DNA of 64,000 bases from Diogma glabrata (GCA_963693315.1 OY856187.1:427227638-427291637), one strand, 5' to 3'. Shown: positions 38,560 to 49,942, counted from the stretch's first letter. Translations and numbers: made by a program. Notes: generated by a model not told the origin, from the letters alone.

Positions 38560-38885
38560 TTACGTCAGTTGCTTTTATTTCACTTTTATGGTACTTTTAA
38601 GACGGACAAGTTTTAACACGTTTTCATAAATGTGCAATAAAAGTTTTATAAAAGACATCAAAAAATATAGAATCATTGAATTTTAACGCTTTTATCATGA
38701 CCTTATAAATGCTCCTTAAAATGCTCACAAAAGTTAACTTTTAAGCGGAGGACATAAAAGTCTGTTAAAAGTCTGATAAAATATATACCTTTTATTAAAA
38801 CTGATAAAAGTTTGATATAAGCTCAATAAAAGTATATACACTTTTATTAGAAAAATTTGAGGGGAAGTGTGTTGCTCGGGATTTC
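38560..38885. repeat. Subterminal region rich in (A/G)ATAAAAGT motifs
   Basis: TAAAAGT or ACTTTTA occurs about fifteen times in both orientations within 320 bases next to the transposase-like pseudogene. The stretch ends at TTGCTCGGGA. It may be the 5' end region of that transposon, although no matching far end is visible. Confidence 0.5.
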
Positions 38886-38929
38886 ACTCTCATGTCAAAT
38901 TACGGTGTTAATCATTTAGTGCTGTAAAT

Positions 38930-39185
38930 AACTGTTAATTAATGCAATTCAATTGTACATAAAATTTCTATGATATCACTTAGTGTTGTTAATAACTGTT
39001 AACTAATACAATTTAATTGTACCTAAAATTTCTGTGATTTCTGTGATTCAGTGTCGAAAATATCTGTTACTTAATGCAATTTATTTGTACATATAATTTC
39101 TGTGATATCAGTTAATATTGTAAATATCAGTTAGTCAATACAATTCAATTTTACTTAAAATTTCTGTGATATCAATTAAGAAAAA
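38930..39185. repeat. Four tandem units of 63-69 bp
   Basis: AATTCAATTGTACATAAAAT-like blocks occur at 38946, 39009, 39078 and 39142, each with TTTCTGTGATATCA and a TAACTGTTA-like block. Confidence 0.88.
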
Positions 39186-39477
39186 CAATAGTAATAATAA
39201 ACCAACCAAACGGTTATTTAATTGATCTTCAAGTCTATTATTAATAGTTGGTTTATCACGGTGCTAGCCATCGCCCGACAGCTACAATTGCTCCTTGCCT
39301 GCGGATTATCTATATACCTTTGCGGCAACACCTACCGATACGGATATCATCAACACAAATCTCTAACACTGACGATATTCGGATTGCTGACATCACGAAC
39401 AATGACCTGGACGATGATGAGCGAGTAATTGAATTGGTAATAGAGCGGGGTCTGAACTAAACATGAGGTGAGTCACA

Positions 39478-40689
39478 TGTAATATTGTTTTATTTTTACG
39501 TATGAATGATTATGGATGTGTGTACGTTGGAGCGAGTATGTGTATTGCACGCGTGTGGGTCTGTCCAAATCTAATTGTAAACATGCCAACAAGAATTATG
39601 AAGACAAGAAGACGCTCCCACGTCTATATTAATCTAATCATCTGGGCTTGTTGCTAAATGCTATTTGGATTTGCAAATATCATATTATATGGCTTTGGAA
39701 CGCAAACTTATAGAAGTGTAATCTAAACAAAGTACGACACAAATTTTAATATCGTCACGTAATGGTTTGTTGGTTTCAGAATTGGATTTTGATAATTTGA
39801 TAAATTTGTTAATTAATTTATCTTTAAAAACTCCACAAAAGGTCTACTAACATCCGAAGAGAGAAGAAGAAGTTTAAAGGTCAAGTTAGTTGTAATGTTT
39901 GTAATAATTTTTTTTAAGATACAAGCAATGTCTAGCCATGAAGCGGCCGTACATTAAACACGAATATTAAAATATTTAATGCAATTTGATTCTATGATTC
40001 ATCCTCTAACAATTATATTAAACCATTGTGAAAAAACATATCAATTTGTAGGTGCAGGTAAAATATCGAATTATGCTTTTGTTTCTTTTGCAATTATATT
40101 TTTTTGCAAAATCTAAATGAACCTACAACTCATCCGATTAATGAAATTTCTAGATATTTTACGTACATATGTTATTAATAATTGAAATTTAGCCGGTGAC
40201 GAAAGCAACAAACAACAAAAAAGGATAGCAAAATAACACCAAAAGAAATAATAGGAATATTGTTGAATTATTAAAAGAATATTTTAAGTTTGAAGGTAAT
40301 TATGATTAACTGAGATTTTGACTGAGAAAAAAAAAATAGGTGTGGGTGTGTATGAAGGAGTGGATGAAGTGCGAGAACGTGTAAATGTGTGAGTGAATGC
40401 GGGGTTGACGGAGTGATCGCGGTTTGTTCGTATATGGGGGTTGCCAGAGTCTAGTTTCGTTCACTTGTTTACCTATTGATCCGTTAGAATATCGAATTAC
40501 GCGTACATTATGTTTATTTGTCCTGGAGCAGCAGGATTTCTTTTCCGTCCCCACAGACTACGGCTAGCTTGGGGCTATCAAAACCAAAGAAAATAAACTA
40601 GTTTATTTTCTTTGATCAAAACAACCTCGCTAGGTACGCGGCCTGCTATGCCACTTCGTTGTTGTACAACGAAGCAGCGCTTCATTACA
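39478..40689 (+). repeat. Candidate 5' LTR of the RING-Gag gypsy-type element
   Basis: It starts TGTAAT, ends ATTACA, and is followed after three bases by a tRNA-Lys-type primer site, so the right edge is well placed. The left edge is chosen only because TGTAAT mirrors ATTACA. No second LTR is in the window. It includes a 30-bp palindrome at 40585-40614 and a TTCGTTGT/ACAACGAA stem near the end. Confidence 0.4.
40585..40614. other. Perfect 30-bp palindrome
   Basis: CAAAGAAAATAAA-CTAG-TTTATTTTCTTTG is self-complementary throughout. It lies about 75 bases before the end of the candidate LTR. Confidence 0.9.
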
Positions 40690-40692
40690 AAT

Positions 40693-40710
40693 TGGCGCCC
40701 AATGTGGGGC
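40693..40710 (+). promoter_or_regulatory. Primer binding site, tRNA-Lys type
   Basis: TGGCGCCCAATGTGGGGC is complementary to the CCA end of animal tRNA-Lys (CUU), recalled as GCCCCACGTTGGGCGCCA, with one mismatch. This marks the end of a 5' LTR. Confidence 0.8.
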
Positions 40711-42393
40711 TTCTCTAAGGGTTGATACAGTGATGTGGTACTCTGGAGGAGTCCCTCCATAATTACAAAAACTCAGAAAAATTTTTCTTTTAAATTTTTC
40801 TTCAAAAATTAATTTTTATCCATCCAAGCAATAATATAAGACTCTGGCGACGTGGAAGCGACGTAATGTTTCTTATACGCAGGAGCGATGATAATCTGAG
40901 ATGCCTCAGATTGTCATCGATGGGGTGTTGCGCCCCCACATCTTGAGCAACAACTCTCCTCTTTTATTTTTCTATGAAACGCAAGGGTGAGAAAAATTCC
41001 TCGGAATTATTCTCATTGGGCTTTACAAACCCACGGACCCCAGTAACGGATGAGTTTCTTGCTGGCACGGGGAATGCCAGAGATGACCAGATACCAGGCC
41101 TAGAATGGTGTAGCATGGTGTATACACCTACTACATTCGCGCCTGGTCATCTGGTTAGGCTCTGGCTTCGCCGTGGCTTCAGGACTCTCATCCGGGCTAA
41201 CGACTCCTTAACGTTAGAGTCCCCTCCCAGGAGTGTTAGCACCCTATGGTCTGAGTTGTCCAGTTCTCACGAATGATACTGGGGAACATCTTCCAAGGCA
41301 GTCTGATCAACTGCTGAGGGAAGAGTTCGTCCAGCCTTCATGTCGTGAGTTAATTGGATCAGCTCAGATCATAGCACCTCCCCGTATGTGTCATCGGTTT
41401 GGATCACGGGTGAGAGGTGTCGTATGATTGAATGGTGGTTCAGAGGGTATACCCTCTGACCATCCCATCGACACTTATCATCCGGGTGACATGCTGACAA
41501 CACATATCCCACCTTATTCCTTTCCTTCCTACCTTCTCCCATCCTTATCCCTCCCTTCTTGTTCCCTTTCCCATATCTTGTTCCCATCCCTTAGAGTAGC
41601 TTACATTTTACTTTTTTTTATCCCAAAACCTTAACAAAAAACTAAACACTAAAATTAAAGAACAGCGATCACCCCTTTCAACCCCATCCGTGCGAGTCCC
41701 CTCATGGTGTCGTTGATCCCGCTTTAAACCCCATTAACTAATAATATTGCTAATAATATTGGGTACTAATGTCTATTTTTCTCAAAAAATTTTAGGTCTA
41801 ACTAACGCAAAATTGAAACAAAGATAAAAATCAAGAAGAAAAACAAAGATAAAAATCAAGAAGAAATACATAGATAAAAATCAAGAAGATATACAAGAAA
41901 ATAAATATCAAGATACACAAAATTCTACTTTACAAATTTTTTTGAAGAGGACAACATTCCCACATCAGTTAGAATTAAGTATTAGATTTAGTGCATGTTA
42001 GTTGTAAAATTTTTTGTTTGATTAATTTTTGTTTATTTTTTAAAAATTTTCCTTTCTCCTGACCTCACCAGAGGGTAATCCGCACTCCTTTTTGACATCT
42101 TTGTCCTGGGATCTCCAGATTTGCCCAGTCTAATTGAATCTGGAACTTTTAAATATGTCCATCTTCTGCCATAGCGTAGCATATCTGTTTTCTCGAAAAA
42201 CTTCACTTTCTTTCTTTTTGTTATCTGGTTTCCAGACAGAAACTCAATTAAAATTTATTCCGAACTCCACCGTCAGCAATAGTATAGTTTAATAGTTTTC
42301 TCTCCACCTTTTAAATTTTGTCACCGTCTTTTCTGATAGGGAAAAGCAAAATTCCCCTGAGGTATTGCACAACTGTTTAAATTTGCTATTACC
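40711..42393 (+). other. Long leader between primer site and RING-Gag ORF
   Basis: About 1.7 kb is unusually long for a gypsy leader. 40860-41480 is GC-richer with short open frames (40974-41276, 41233-41427) that I do not recognise. 41505-41590 is almost pure pyrimidine. 41817-41905 has three tandem ACAAAGATAAAAATCAAGAA units. The GC-rich part may be an inserted element or a structured RNA. Confidence 0.5.
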
Positions 42394-42852
42394 ATGTCAG
42401 CACCGAATCAAATTAATGTCTCCGATATGGCTAATCACTGTGCGGTGTGCCAGGGAGAAATTGTACCTGCAGATGCAAAAATCATAACTCGCTGTAATCA
42501 TTTGTTTCATGATGTGTGTCTTAACGACTGGCTGCTGCAAAATGATACCTGCCCGCTATGCAGAACCACCTGTGTGCGCGCTGATCTGCAAAGGTTGCCA
42601 CGAATGAGAGCCGCCAATAATTTCACAGTCGTTTCACCACCTTCACGACCTGTAACTCGAGCTCTCGCTGCAGAATCGCAACGAAGGTGGTTCAGCGTTG
42701 GACATCAACGCTCTTCTACTAGGGTGCCAATTGAGCGTCCATCTTCTCGACACGCCGACGAAGCTAGGGTTGACGTAGCTCGGAGAAGTCTTGAACAGCA
42801 GGGCCTGCTGCCGCACTGCGAGATTCACATAAGACAATACATACTCAGCTAG
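42394..42852 (+). CDS. RING-H2 finger protein at the start of a gypsy-type gag
   Basis: ATG 42394 begins MSAPNQINVSDMANH. CAVCQGEIVPADAKI, then RCNHLFHDVC and NDTCPLCRT, give the full C-x2-C-x14-C-x-H-x2-H-x2-C-x10-C-x2-C ligands of a RING-H2 finger. A basic Ser/Arg-rich linker follows (RALAAESQRRWF, QRSSTRVPIERPSSRHADEA). The frame ends at 42852. The Gag frame can be read without stops from well before that point, so one frameshift or programmed slippage probably joined them. RING-H2 proteins are usually ubiquitin ligases. Its place in a retroelement is unexplained. Confidence 0.8.
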   Translation: MSAPNQINVSDMANHCAVCQGEIVPADAKIITRCNHLFHDVCLNDWLLQNDTCPLCRTTCVRADLQRLPRMRAANNFTVVSPPSRPVTRALAAESQRRWFSVGHQRSSTRVPIERPSSRHADEARVDVARRSLEQQGLLPHCEIHIRQYILS

Positions 42853-43650
42853 ACCAGGAAATAGTCGTAATTCGAGATTCATTGGGTCTAAACCGTTCTT
42901 CAGCACCAAAAGAACCAATTGTGGGATCTCACCTCTCTCCGCTACGTCAATCGGCTCCATCTGCACACTCCATAAGAGATGATGTGTTACCCCAAAATGA
43001 TCCACCGGCACAACCAATGTTCGCTGGACCTCATCCTGCTCCTATAAGAACTCGACCACATCTCGATCAATACTCAACCACCAAACGTAACTGGAATCTC
43101 ACTTTTTCCGGCAGACCTGATGGTCTGGATGTGGAAGCGTTCATCTTTAGAGTGGAGAGATTGACCGAGATGTGTTTTCAAAGCGATTTTTCAATAGTCA
43201 CACGTAGTTTATATCTACTATTAACTGATAGAGCAGCTGAATGGTTCGGGCGATACTATCGTGATAACCGTCAGCTTATATGGAATGACATTTGTCATGC
43301 TCTACGTGTGGAGTTTCGGGATAGACAAACTGATGAAGAAATAAAGGAAAGGATGAGGGCCAGAAAACAGAGGCCAACCGAAACGTTTGATGTTTTTCTA
43401 CAGTCACTATACCGCTTATCTGATAAATTGGTGATACCGATGGCTGGTACTGAACTGTTGTCGTTGATCCGAAATAATCTGCTAATCGAGATACGGCGAG
43501 AATTGTTGTATGTAACCATCAATGGTTTGGAACACCTTCGTCAGCTGTGTAGAGATAGAGAAAAGCTATGGGCGTAAACGATCTCTAAAACTCGTGGTTA
43601 TAATTATCGACCATCTAGACCTGTGTCTGAGATGGATATCAAAAATTATT
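42840..43650 (+). pseudogene. Gypsy-type Gag capsid domain, 3' truncated
   Basis: The frame carries a Pro-rich linker and then NLTFSGRPDGLDVEAFIFRV, LYLLLTDRAAEWFGRYYRDN, IWNDICHALRVEFRDRQTDE and RARKQRPTETFDVFLQSLYR. This is the conserved retrotransposon Gag fold (W...F...A-x-x-W...F). It ends at a TAA at 43575. A few more residues (RGYNYRPSRPVSEMDI) follow in a shifted frame. No zinc knuckle, protease or RT follows, so the element is cut at about 43650. Confidence 0.82.
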
Positions 43651-43880
43651 GACAAAAAGTTGTGTTGTAATGTCTTTATATTTTCAGACCATAGACGCTA
43701 AACAAAATAAATGTTAAATCGTAAATGTCAATAGTAAATTACAATCAAATCTACATTGATCAAAAATAACTCAAAAAATGTTACTTTAGGTTAAATCTCA
43801 TCCATAGATGCTTATGGTAAGTCAAGAAAGATTCAGTTACACCAGCTTGTAAATGGTTTAAATTTGATTATTTTTTCGGT
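43651..43880. other. Unassigned sequence between gag remnant and satellite
   Basis: AT-rich with no recognised frame or repeat. Confidence 0.4.
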
Positions 43881-44559
43881 CAATCATGGATCAAGTGTTG
43901 TAATTTAGGGGGGTGGTGGAGCTACATACTAAAAATATTTTTTTTCAATAACACAAAAACTGTGCATTGCAAAATTCTAAAAAAATTGTGATGTTTCTTA
44001 AACTAAGTGCTCCTTCATATAACACTCATTTGGGTCAAAAATGTTTTTTTTACTCTTCCCATAGCCAACCCCTAAACACACAGAAATACAATTATTTGAG
44101 ACTTCGCTATGATTTTCATTAAAATTTTACCAATCTTCCTGACTCTGTGAATTACGGTACGGTCTGAATTTTGCACTAATTTGACATTAACTCAAAAACT
44201 GTGCACCGCTAAACTCTAAAAAAACTGCAACGAATTCTAAATTAGGTGCTCTTTCAAATGACCCCCCCACTCGCTTGGGTCAAAAAAGGTTTTTTTACCC
44301 TCTCTACCCCCGTCACCTAAACACATAGAAATACAGTTATTTCAGACTTCGCTATGATTTTCATACAAAAGTTACCAAATCTCCTAACCCTATGAATTTT
44401 TACAAATTTTTCTATCAATCAGTGTCGAAACGTATAGGGGGAACTGTCTGAATTTTGCACTTTTTTGACAATAACTCGAAAACTGGGCACCGCAAAATTC
44501 TAAAAAAAATTGCAACGAATTCTAAATTAGGTGTTCTTTCAAATGACACCCTACTCTCT

Positions 44560-46204
44560 CTCTCTCTCTGGCGTTTACATCCCATGGAGGGATTTTGCCG
44601 TCTGTGCAATCAGCTTCCAATCGTCTCGTTCCATGACCAGTTGACCCCAGTTTCGACATCCTATATCACGAAGGTCTTGGATGATGTCATCACGCCAGCG
44701 TTGTCTAGGTCTTCCTCTTCGACGAACACCAGCTGGTTGTTGTTGGGACGCTTTTTTAATCATTCTATCTAATGGTGCCCTTTCTACATGACCAAACCAT
44801 CTAATCCGGTTAGATTTAATGAATCCGATTACATCGCAGCCTCCAAGAAGCTGTCTGATTTCATGATTCATTCGGATTCTATACTGATTTTCAGCAACTT
44901 TACATGGACCATAAATTGTTCGTATGACTTTCCTCTCGAATGTTGATAAAATTCTACAATCGGAGGAAGTCAGTGTCTAGCTTTCGCTTCCAAAGGTAGG
45001 CACAGGTCGAATTAATGCTTTGTAAAGTGTGAGTTTGCACGACTGCGAAAGATGTTTAGATCGCAAAAGTTTTGAGTATGCGTAGAAAACTCTGTATGCG
45101 GCTGAGACACGAGCTTTAATATCTGCCTGCATGTCATTTGACGATGTTATTACAGACCCGAGGTATTTGAAGTTTTCTACACGTTCCACTTCATAGTCGC
45201 CAGTATTCAGATTGCCGGGAGGTATATTCCTGGATGTTGTTAAAAGTTTAGTCTTGCCGGTGTTAATGCATAATCCAAGTCGTTTAGCATTTCTTTCAAG
45301 CTGAGAGAGACTATCCTTGATATCGCTTGTTCTACGTCCGAGAAGCACAATATCATCTGCATAGCCAAGAATTTGACTAGATTTGTTAAATATACAGTTT
45401 TGTGTCTCAATGCGGCTTTTTCTTATCGCGTACTCAAGCGCCAAATTAAATAGTACGGGTGCGAGTGCATCACCTTGTCGAACACCTGATGTTATATCAA
45501 AAGAGTCAGAAACTGACCCTTCGATTACTATTCTACAGTTTGATCCCGATGTTGTGAGTTTGCACAGAGAAACAAGTTTCTCTGGAATACCAAGGCATAT
45601 GAGTGCAGACCAGAGGTTGTCGCGGATGATGCTATCATATGCTTGCTTGAAATCAACGTAGAGCTGGTGAATGCTGATGTTGTACTCCCAACATTTTTCC
45701 AGAATCATCCTTAAGGTAAAACATTGATCTGTGGTTGAACGGTTGGGACGAAAACCACACTGATAGTCGATGATAGATTCGGCAAACGGGATGAGCCGAG
45801 CGAGTACGACATTAGCTAGTATTTTATATGCAGTGTACAACAGTGCGATTCCACGATAATTTGTACACTTTAGGCGGTCACCTTTTTTATGTAGCGGAAC
45901 AATGAGAGTACAGTCATGCTGCGCATGATTTGCGCATTGAAGTCACCTACCACGATTTTTATATCGTGCCGCGGGATGTTATTGATGACTTCTTCGAGTT
46001 CTAGAAAGAACAGGTCTTTAATGTCATCTGCTTTGTCTTCAGTAGGTGCATGAACATTAATGATCGTTACATTAAATTTTTGCGTGCGGATTCTCATTGT
46101 GCATATCCGCATATTAATTGGGCGAAAGTCGATAACATGTTGATTCACGCGACGATGTGTGAGAAAGCCAACTCCAAATTCTCCTCCGTTTTCATGACCG
46201 CAAT
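44560..46204 (-). pseudogene. RTE-like LINE with an internal deletion
   Basis: On the minus strand 46204-45930 encodes endonuclease pieces (EFGVGFLTHRRVNQHVI, VTIINVHAPTEDKADD, KIVVGDFNAQI). This jumps near 45920 to the RT start (LHKKGDRLKCTNYRGIALLY, partly in a shifted frame). The frame 45840-44977 has CGFRPNRSTTDQCF, VDFKQAYDSI, GVRQGDALAPVLF and the catalytic YADD in LGYADDIVLLG. The C-terminal part 44871-44575 has SNRIRWFGHVERA and RRRGRPRQRW. The second half of the endonuclease is deleted and a stop separates the last two frames. It resembles the element at 7600-10970 but is not the same copy. It ends in a (GA)n-type tail within the satellite. Confidence 0.88.
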
Positions 46205-46692
46205 AGTAGATTATTTGAGACTTCGCTATAGTTTTCATACAAAATTTACCGAATTTCCTAGGTGTGGATTTTTACAAATATTTCTGTCTCTCAGTGTCGG
46301 AACGTATGGGGGGGGGACGGCCTCAATTTTGCACTTTGTTGACAATAACTCAAAAACTGGGCACCGCAAAATTCTAAAAAAATTGCTACGAGTTCTAAAT
46401 TAGGTGCTCTTTAAAAATAAACCCCACTCGCTTGGGTCAAAAAAGGTTTTTTTACCCTCTCTACCCTGGTCCCCTAAACACCCAGAAAGATAATTTTTTG
46501 AGACTTCGCTATTATAGTTTTTATAAAAAATTTGCCAAATCTCCTAACTCTGTGAATTTTTGCAAATTTTTCTGTCAATCAGTGTCGAAACGTTTGGGGG
46601 GGGGGTACAATCTGAATTTTGCACTTTTTTAACGATAACTCAAAAACTGGGCACCGCAAAATTCGAAAAAAAATTGCAACGCATTCTAAATT

Positions 46693-46788
46693 CATGGTAT
46701 CTTCGGATATTCAAAGAGTATAAATAATGAATATTTCATATTTAGTGTGCTAAACATATCTAACTAATTAATAAAAAAAAAAAAAAAA
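46693..46788 (+). mobile_element. Short poly(A)-ended insertion in a satellite unit
   Basis: The satellite sequence TTCTAAATT/AGGTGCTC is split by 96 bases ending in 16 A residues. AAATT-like sequence lies on both sides. It looks like a retroposed RNA fragment of unknown origin. Confidence 0.6.
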
Positions 46789-47300
46789 TTTGGTGCTCTT
46801 TCAAATGACATCACACTCGCTTGGGTCAAAAAGGTTCCCTAAACACCCAGAAATATAATTATTTAAAACTTCGCTGCAGTTTTCATAGAAAATTTGCCAA
46901 ATTTCCTAACTCTAACAAATTTTCTAATTTTTACAAATTTTTCTGTCAATCAGTGTCGAAACGTATGGGGGGGGGACGGTCTGAATTTTGCACTTTTTTG
47001 ACAATAAATCAAAAACTGGGCACCGCAAAGTTCTAAAAAAAATTGCAACGAATGCTATATTAGATGCTCTTTCAAATGTCACCCCACTTGACAACATGTT
47101 GAATAGTGTTTTTACCCCTTCTCATATCCACCCCTTAATAAATCTAATTATGAGTATATGACAACATGAAAAACAATTTCGGGTGAAGTGAATTATCCAT
47201 TTTAATATATGATTTTTTGTACACTAACACCAAAAATAATTCACTTTAAAAATAAAACAAAATTGATTTGATTTTTAATTTTTATCTAATTTTTATTTTA

Positions 47301-47335
47301 CTACGCGTTTCAATCTGATGCAGATCATCAACAGG
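47301..47335 (-). ncRNA. Hammerhead-like core near the PLE 3' end, degenerate
   Basis: The minus strand reads GTTGATGA, a stem TCTG-CAT-CAGA, then TTGAAACGCGTAG. Hammerhead ribozymes have CUGAUGA, stem II, GAAA. Here the first C is U and extra bases precede GAAA. PLEs are known to carry such motifs. Activity is unlikely in this copy. Confidence 0.5.
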
Positions 47336-47639
47336 AAATATTTTGTAACTAAATTAGAGCAATGTTAATCAATTGGTTTTATACAAAATAATTAAGTTGT
47401 GAATATAAAATACATTTTTTAGAGGAAGTCCTTAAATTATCCTAATTGAAAATTAAAAGAAAAGAATATAAAAAAAAAACAATAAAACGGAGTAATTATA
47501 ACATTATTTAAGATATCTAAGATATAAAACAATAATTTTGGGAAAATCCTAAACTAATCTATATATTAGCAAAATAAAAAGAAAGGGTTGATCTTAATAA
47601 TCTACAAGAGGGTGGAACTATAAGGTTTAATTGATTATA

Positions 47640-48150
47640 GTTAAAACAATGGTGAAATGATTGTTGCTTCATCTGAATTCATAAGGTTCAAATTCCTTGA
47701 AATGTGGTATGACTCGTTGGCATCTAACTTTCATTTTTGTCTGACGGTTTTTATTATTTAGGAGTTATTGACGTCTATTTGGTGATTGTTTGTGTTCATA
47801 TGTTCTGCTATGCTTGATTTTTGATTGTGGTTGTTTGTTGTTGCTTTGATGTGTTCATTTAGCCTTGTGTTGAAGTCCCTGCAAGTTTGGCCTACATATA
47901 CATCTTCACAATTAGCACATGTTATTTTGTAAATGCCGGCTTTTGATGAACTTGGTTCTATATCCTTGTAGTTGTTCAGGTTATTTTTAAGAGTGTTTGT
48001 AGGACGTGTAACAACTAGATCAATGTTATGTTTTTGAAATATTTTTTGTAATTTATTTGTTATTTTCGGAAAATATGGCAGGCTGATTCGTCTGATGTCG
48101 TGTTTTTCTTTTATTGGTGTTAGTTTTGTGACTTCTTTTAAATTATGCTT
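47640..48150 (-). pseudogene. Penelope-like element GIY-YIG endonuclease remnant
   Basis: Minus-strand reading gives RRISLPYFPKITNKLQKIFQ, NLNNYKDIEPSSSKAGIYKI, then TCANCEDVYVGQTCRDFNTR and LNEHIKA. GIY followed by Y-V-G and a Cys pair are the hallmarks of the GIY-YIG endonuclease of PLEs, which nicks target DNA. The RT domain is absent, so it is 5' truncated. It lies within satellite sequence. Confidence 0.82.
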
Positions 48151-48740
48151 TTTCTTGTGTTTTTTAATTATTTGTATATGACACTTTTATATTTTTTTTA
48201 TTAAAACTTACTAATTTTTCTATCATTCCAAATACATTTGAAAATTTTCGATCAGTTAGGTTCGGAGCTAATTGAGGTAAGAAAACACAAAAAAACGTCA
48301 TTATTCAAAATTATACAAAAAACGGTGAGGTGCAAAATTCCAAAATAAACTTTTAAAGAATTCTGAAATAAAGCCTTTTCATATGATACTTGAATCTATA
48401 AAAAATGTATTTTCTCAAAGGTCTCACATCGCAACCCTGTAAGCCAAACGAAAACCACTTTAGTTTTATTTGTATCCATCATTTTATGTGGACAGATTAG
48501 TTTTATACGCACCTCAAATTTCAAATTCATAGCATTTATAGTTTACGAGATAATCGATATAATGTGAAAAACTCGTTTTACTCTCACCAATAGGATTCCG
48601 TATAAAAAACGGAACCCTAAAAAGAAAAGAACTATATTTTCGATTCGCGAATCGAATTTTTCCGTACTCTGCTCTTTTCTGTTAACCGTAGAACGGCCGA
48701 TGAATGATTCTAGTACTGGCCCAATAACAATAGACAAGTA

Positions 48741-49092
48741 CTGTTGTGCCAGTGCTTGGCCGTATTTCAAAGTCCGGCAAATCCTGCTTGGGACACTGCA
48801 ACACAATCTCTCAACTTTACACAACTGGTGTCTATTAAATGAAATGCATCTGAACAATGTATGGCAATTACATTCGCCGGAAGCAGCCAAAAATAGAATA
48901 TACATATAATGTAAATGGATCTGTTCTTTCAAGGGTTAATATTATTAGGGATTTGGGTGTCATGTTAGATAGTGCATACAAACAGCATATCAACCAAATC
49001 TGCATGCTATTCTCGGCTTTATTAAACGTAGAGCAAAAGAATTCAACGACATCACATTGACAAAAACTTTGTACTGTTCATTAGTTTGGTTG
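48741..49092 (+). pseudogene. Jockey-like LINE RT C-terminal fragment
   Basis: The strand encodes LQHNLSTLHNWCLLNEMHLN, a GSVLSRVNIIRDLGVMLDS block and the following helix (YKQHINQI) across a frameshift near 48870. These match the palm-thumb part of jockey-group RTs (WC...L-N, RDLGV-x-x-D-S). Catalytic FADD is upstream and missing. Confidence 0.75.
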
Positions 49093-49103
49093 AGTTTTAA
49101 ATT

Positions 49104-49244
49104 AATAGTTATTTATTTATCTAGAACGAAAAGTGAAACTTTAAAATACGAGCTAGTTGTTTACGGCGGAGGCGTCTAGCCGAGGCCCAAATTCGTAGTG
49201 AGTGCCTTTAAAAACACTTTTTGTTTGCGGTAAATACAAAATTT
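49104..49244 (+). repeat. Direct repeat flanking the PLE palindrome, left copy
   Basis: AATAGTTATTTATTTATCTA, GAACGAAAAGTGAAACTTTA, GCTAGTTGTTTACG and GGTAAATACAAAATT recur at 52257-52396 in the same orientation. Confidence 0.9.
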
Positions 49245-49375
49245 TATTTCATACCGGAAATTTATTAAAATAAAAAGAAATAATTATTTACAATCGTGTA
49301 GTAGTTTTTATTAAAAAACCACTACCAAGTGAAAGACCAAAAAATTTCTTTTTTCAATTTTTTATTATCCAAATA

Positions 49376-49404
49376 TTTCGAGGTTAATATGACCTCCTCA
49401 TCAG
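49376..49404 (-). ncRNA. Hammerhead-like core in PLE copy 1
   Basis: On the minus strand CTGATGA is followed by a hairpin GAGGT-CATATTA-ACCTC and GAAA. One unpaired G sits between CTGATGA and the stem, which is atypical. Flanking stems I and III were not found by eye. Confidence 0.5.
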
Positions 49405-49942
49405 TGGAACTATTAAAACCTATAAGATATGAGTACTTTATGAAATGTTTTATAAGTTTATATTTTAAAAAACCCAAATTCCTTACTTACGAATAGTTAT
49501 GATAGAATGAATTTTCTGAAGAGTTACATTGGAATTAAATTTCCTACTTTTACACAATCACATAAAACAGGAAGTAATAAATTATTGAGACTGATTTAAC
49601 ATTACATATTAATTTAACACTACTTATTAATTAATTAATTTGGAATAATTGAAAATTAAAATTAAAATTACGTTTAAAATGAGATTAAAAATTATTAAAA
49701 ATTATTTGATAAAATTACAAAAACACAGATACATGAAAGTACGGTTGTTACTATTTAATTCTAAATGTCATGAGTTTATTGACATTAGCGCAATTAAGTT
49801 TACTACAAACAAATATACACAACATTAAAATAATTAAAGAACAATTTTAAGTAAATAAATTGATGAATATTTCTAATTTGCCATAATTAAGTTTTTATTC
49901 TAAGACTTGAACCATTATTGTATTAAAGTTTGGTGGTGAAAT

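Larger units (their letters stand above)
43881..48420. repeat. Tandem satellite, about 240-290 bp units, interrupted three times
   Basis: Units carry TCAGTGTCGAAACGTATGGG, CTGAATTTTGCACTTTTTTG, ACTGGGCACCGCAAAATTCT, TTAGGTGCTCTTTCAAATGA, CGCTTGGGTCAAAAAAGG and TTTGAGACTTCGCTATAG. The block near ACAATAACTC occurs at about 43946, 44184, 44468, 46342, 46632 and 47001. A diverged unit lies at 48260-48420. A LINE (about 44560-46204), a poly(A)-tailed insert (46693-46788) and a PLE (about 47135-48190) interrupt the array. Confidence 0.85.
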
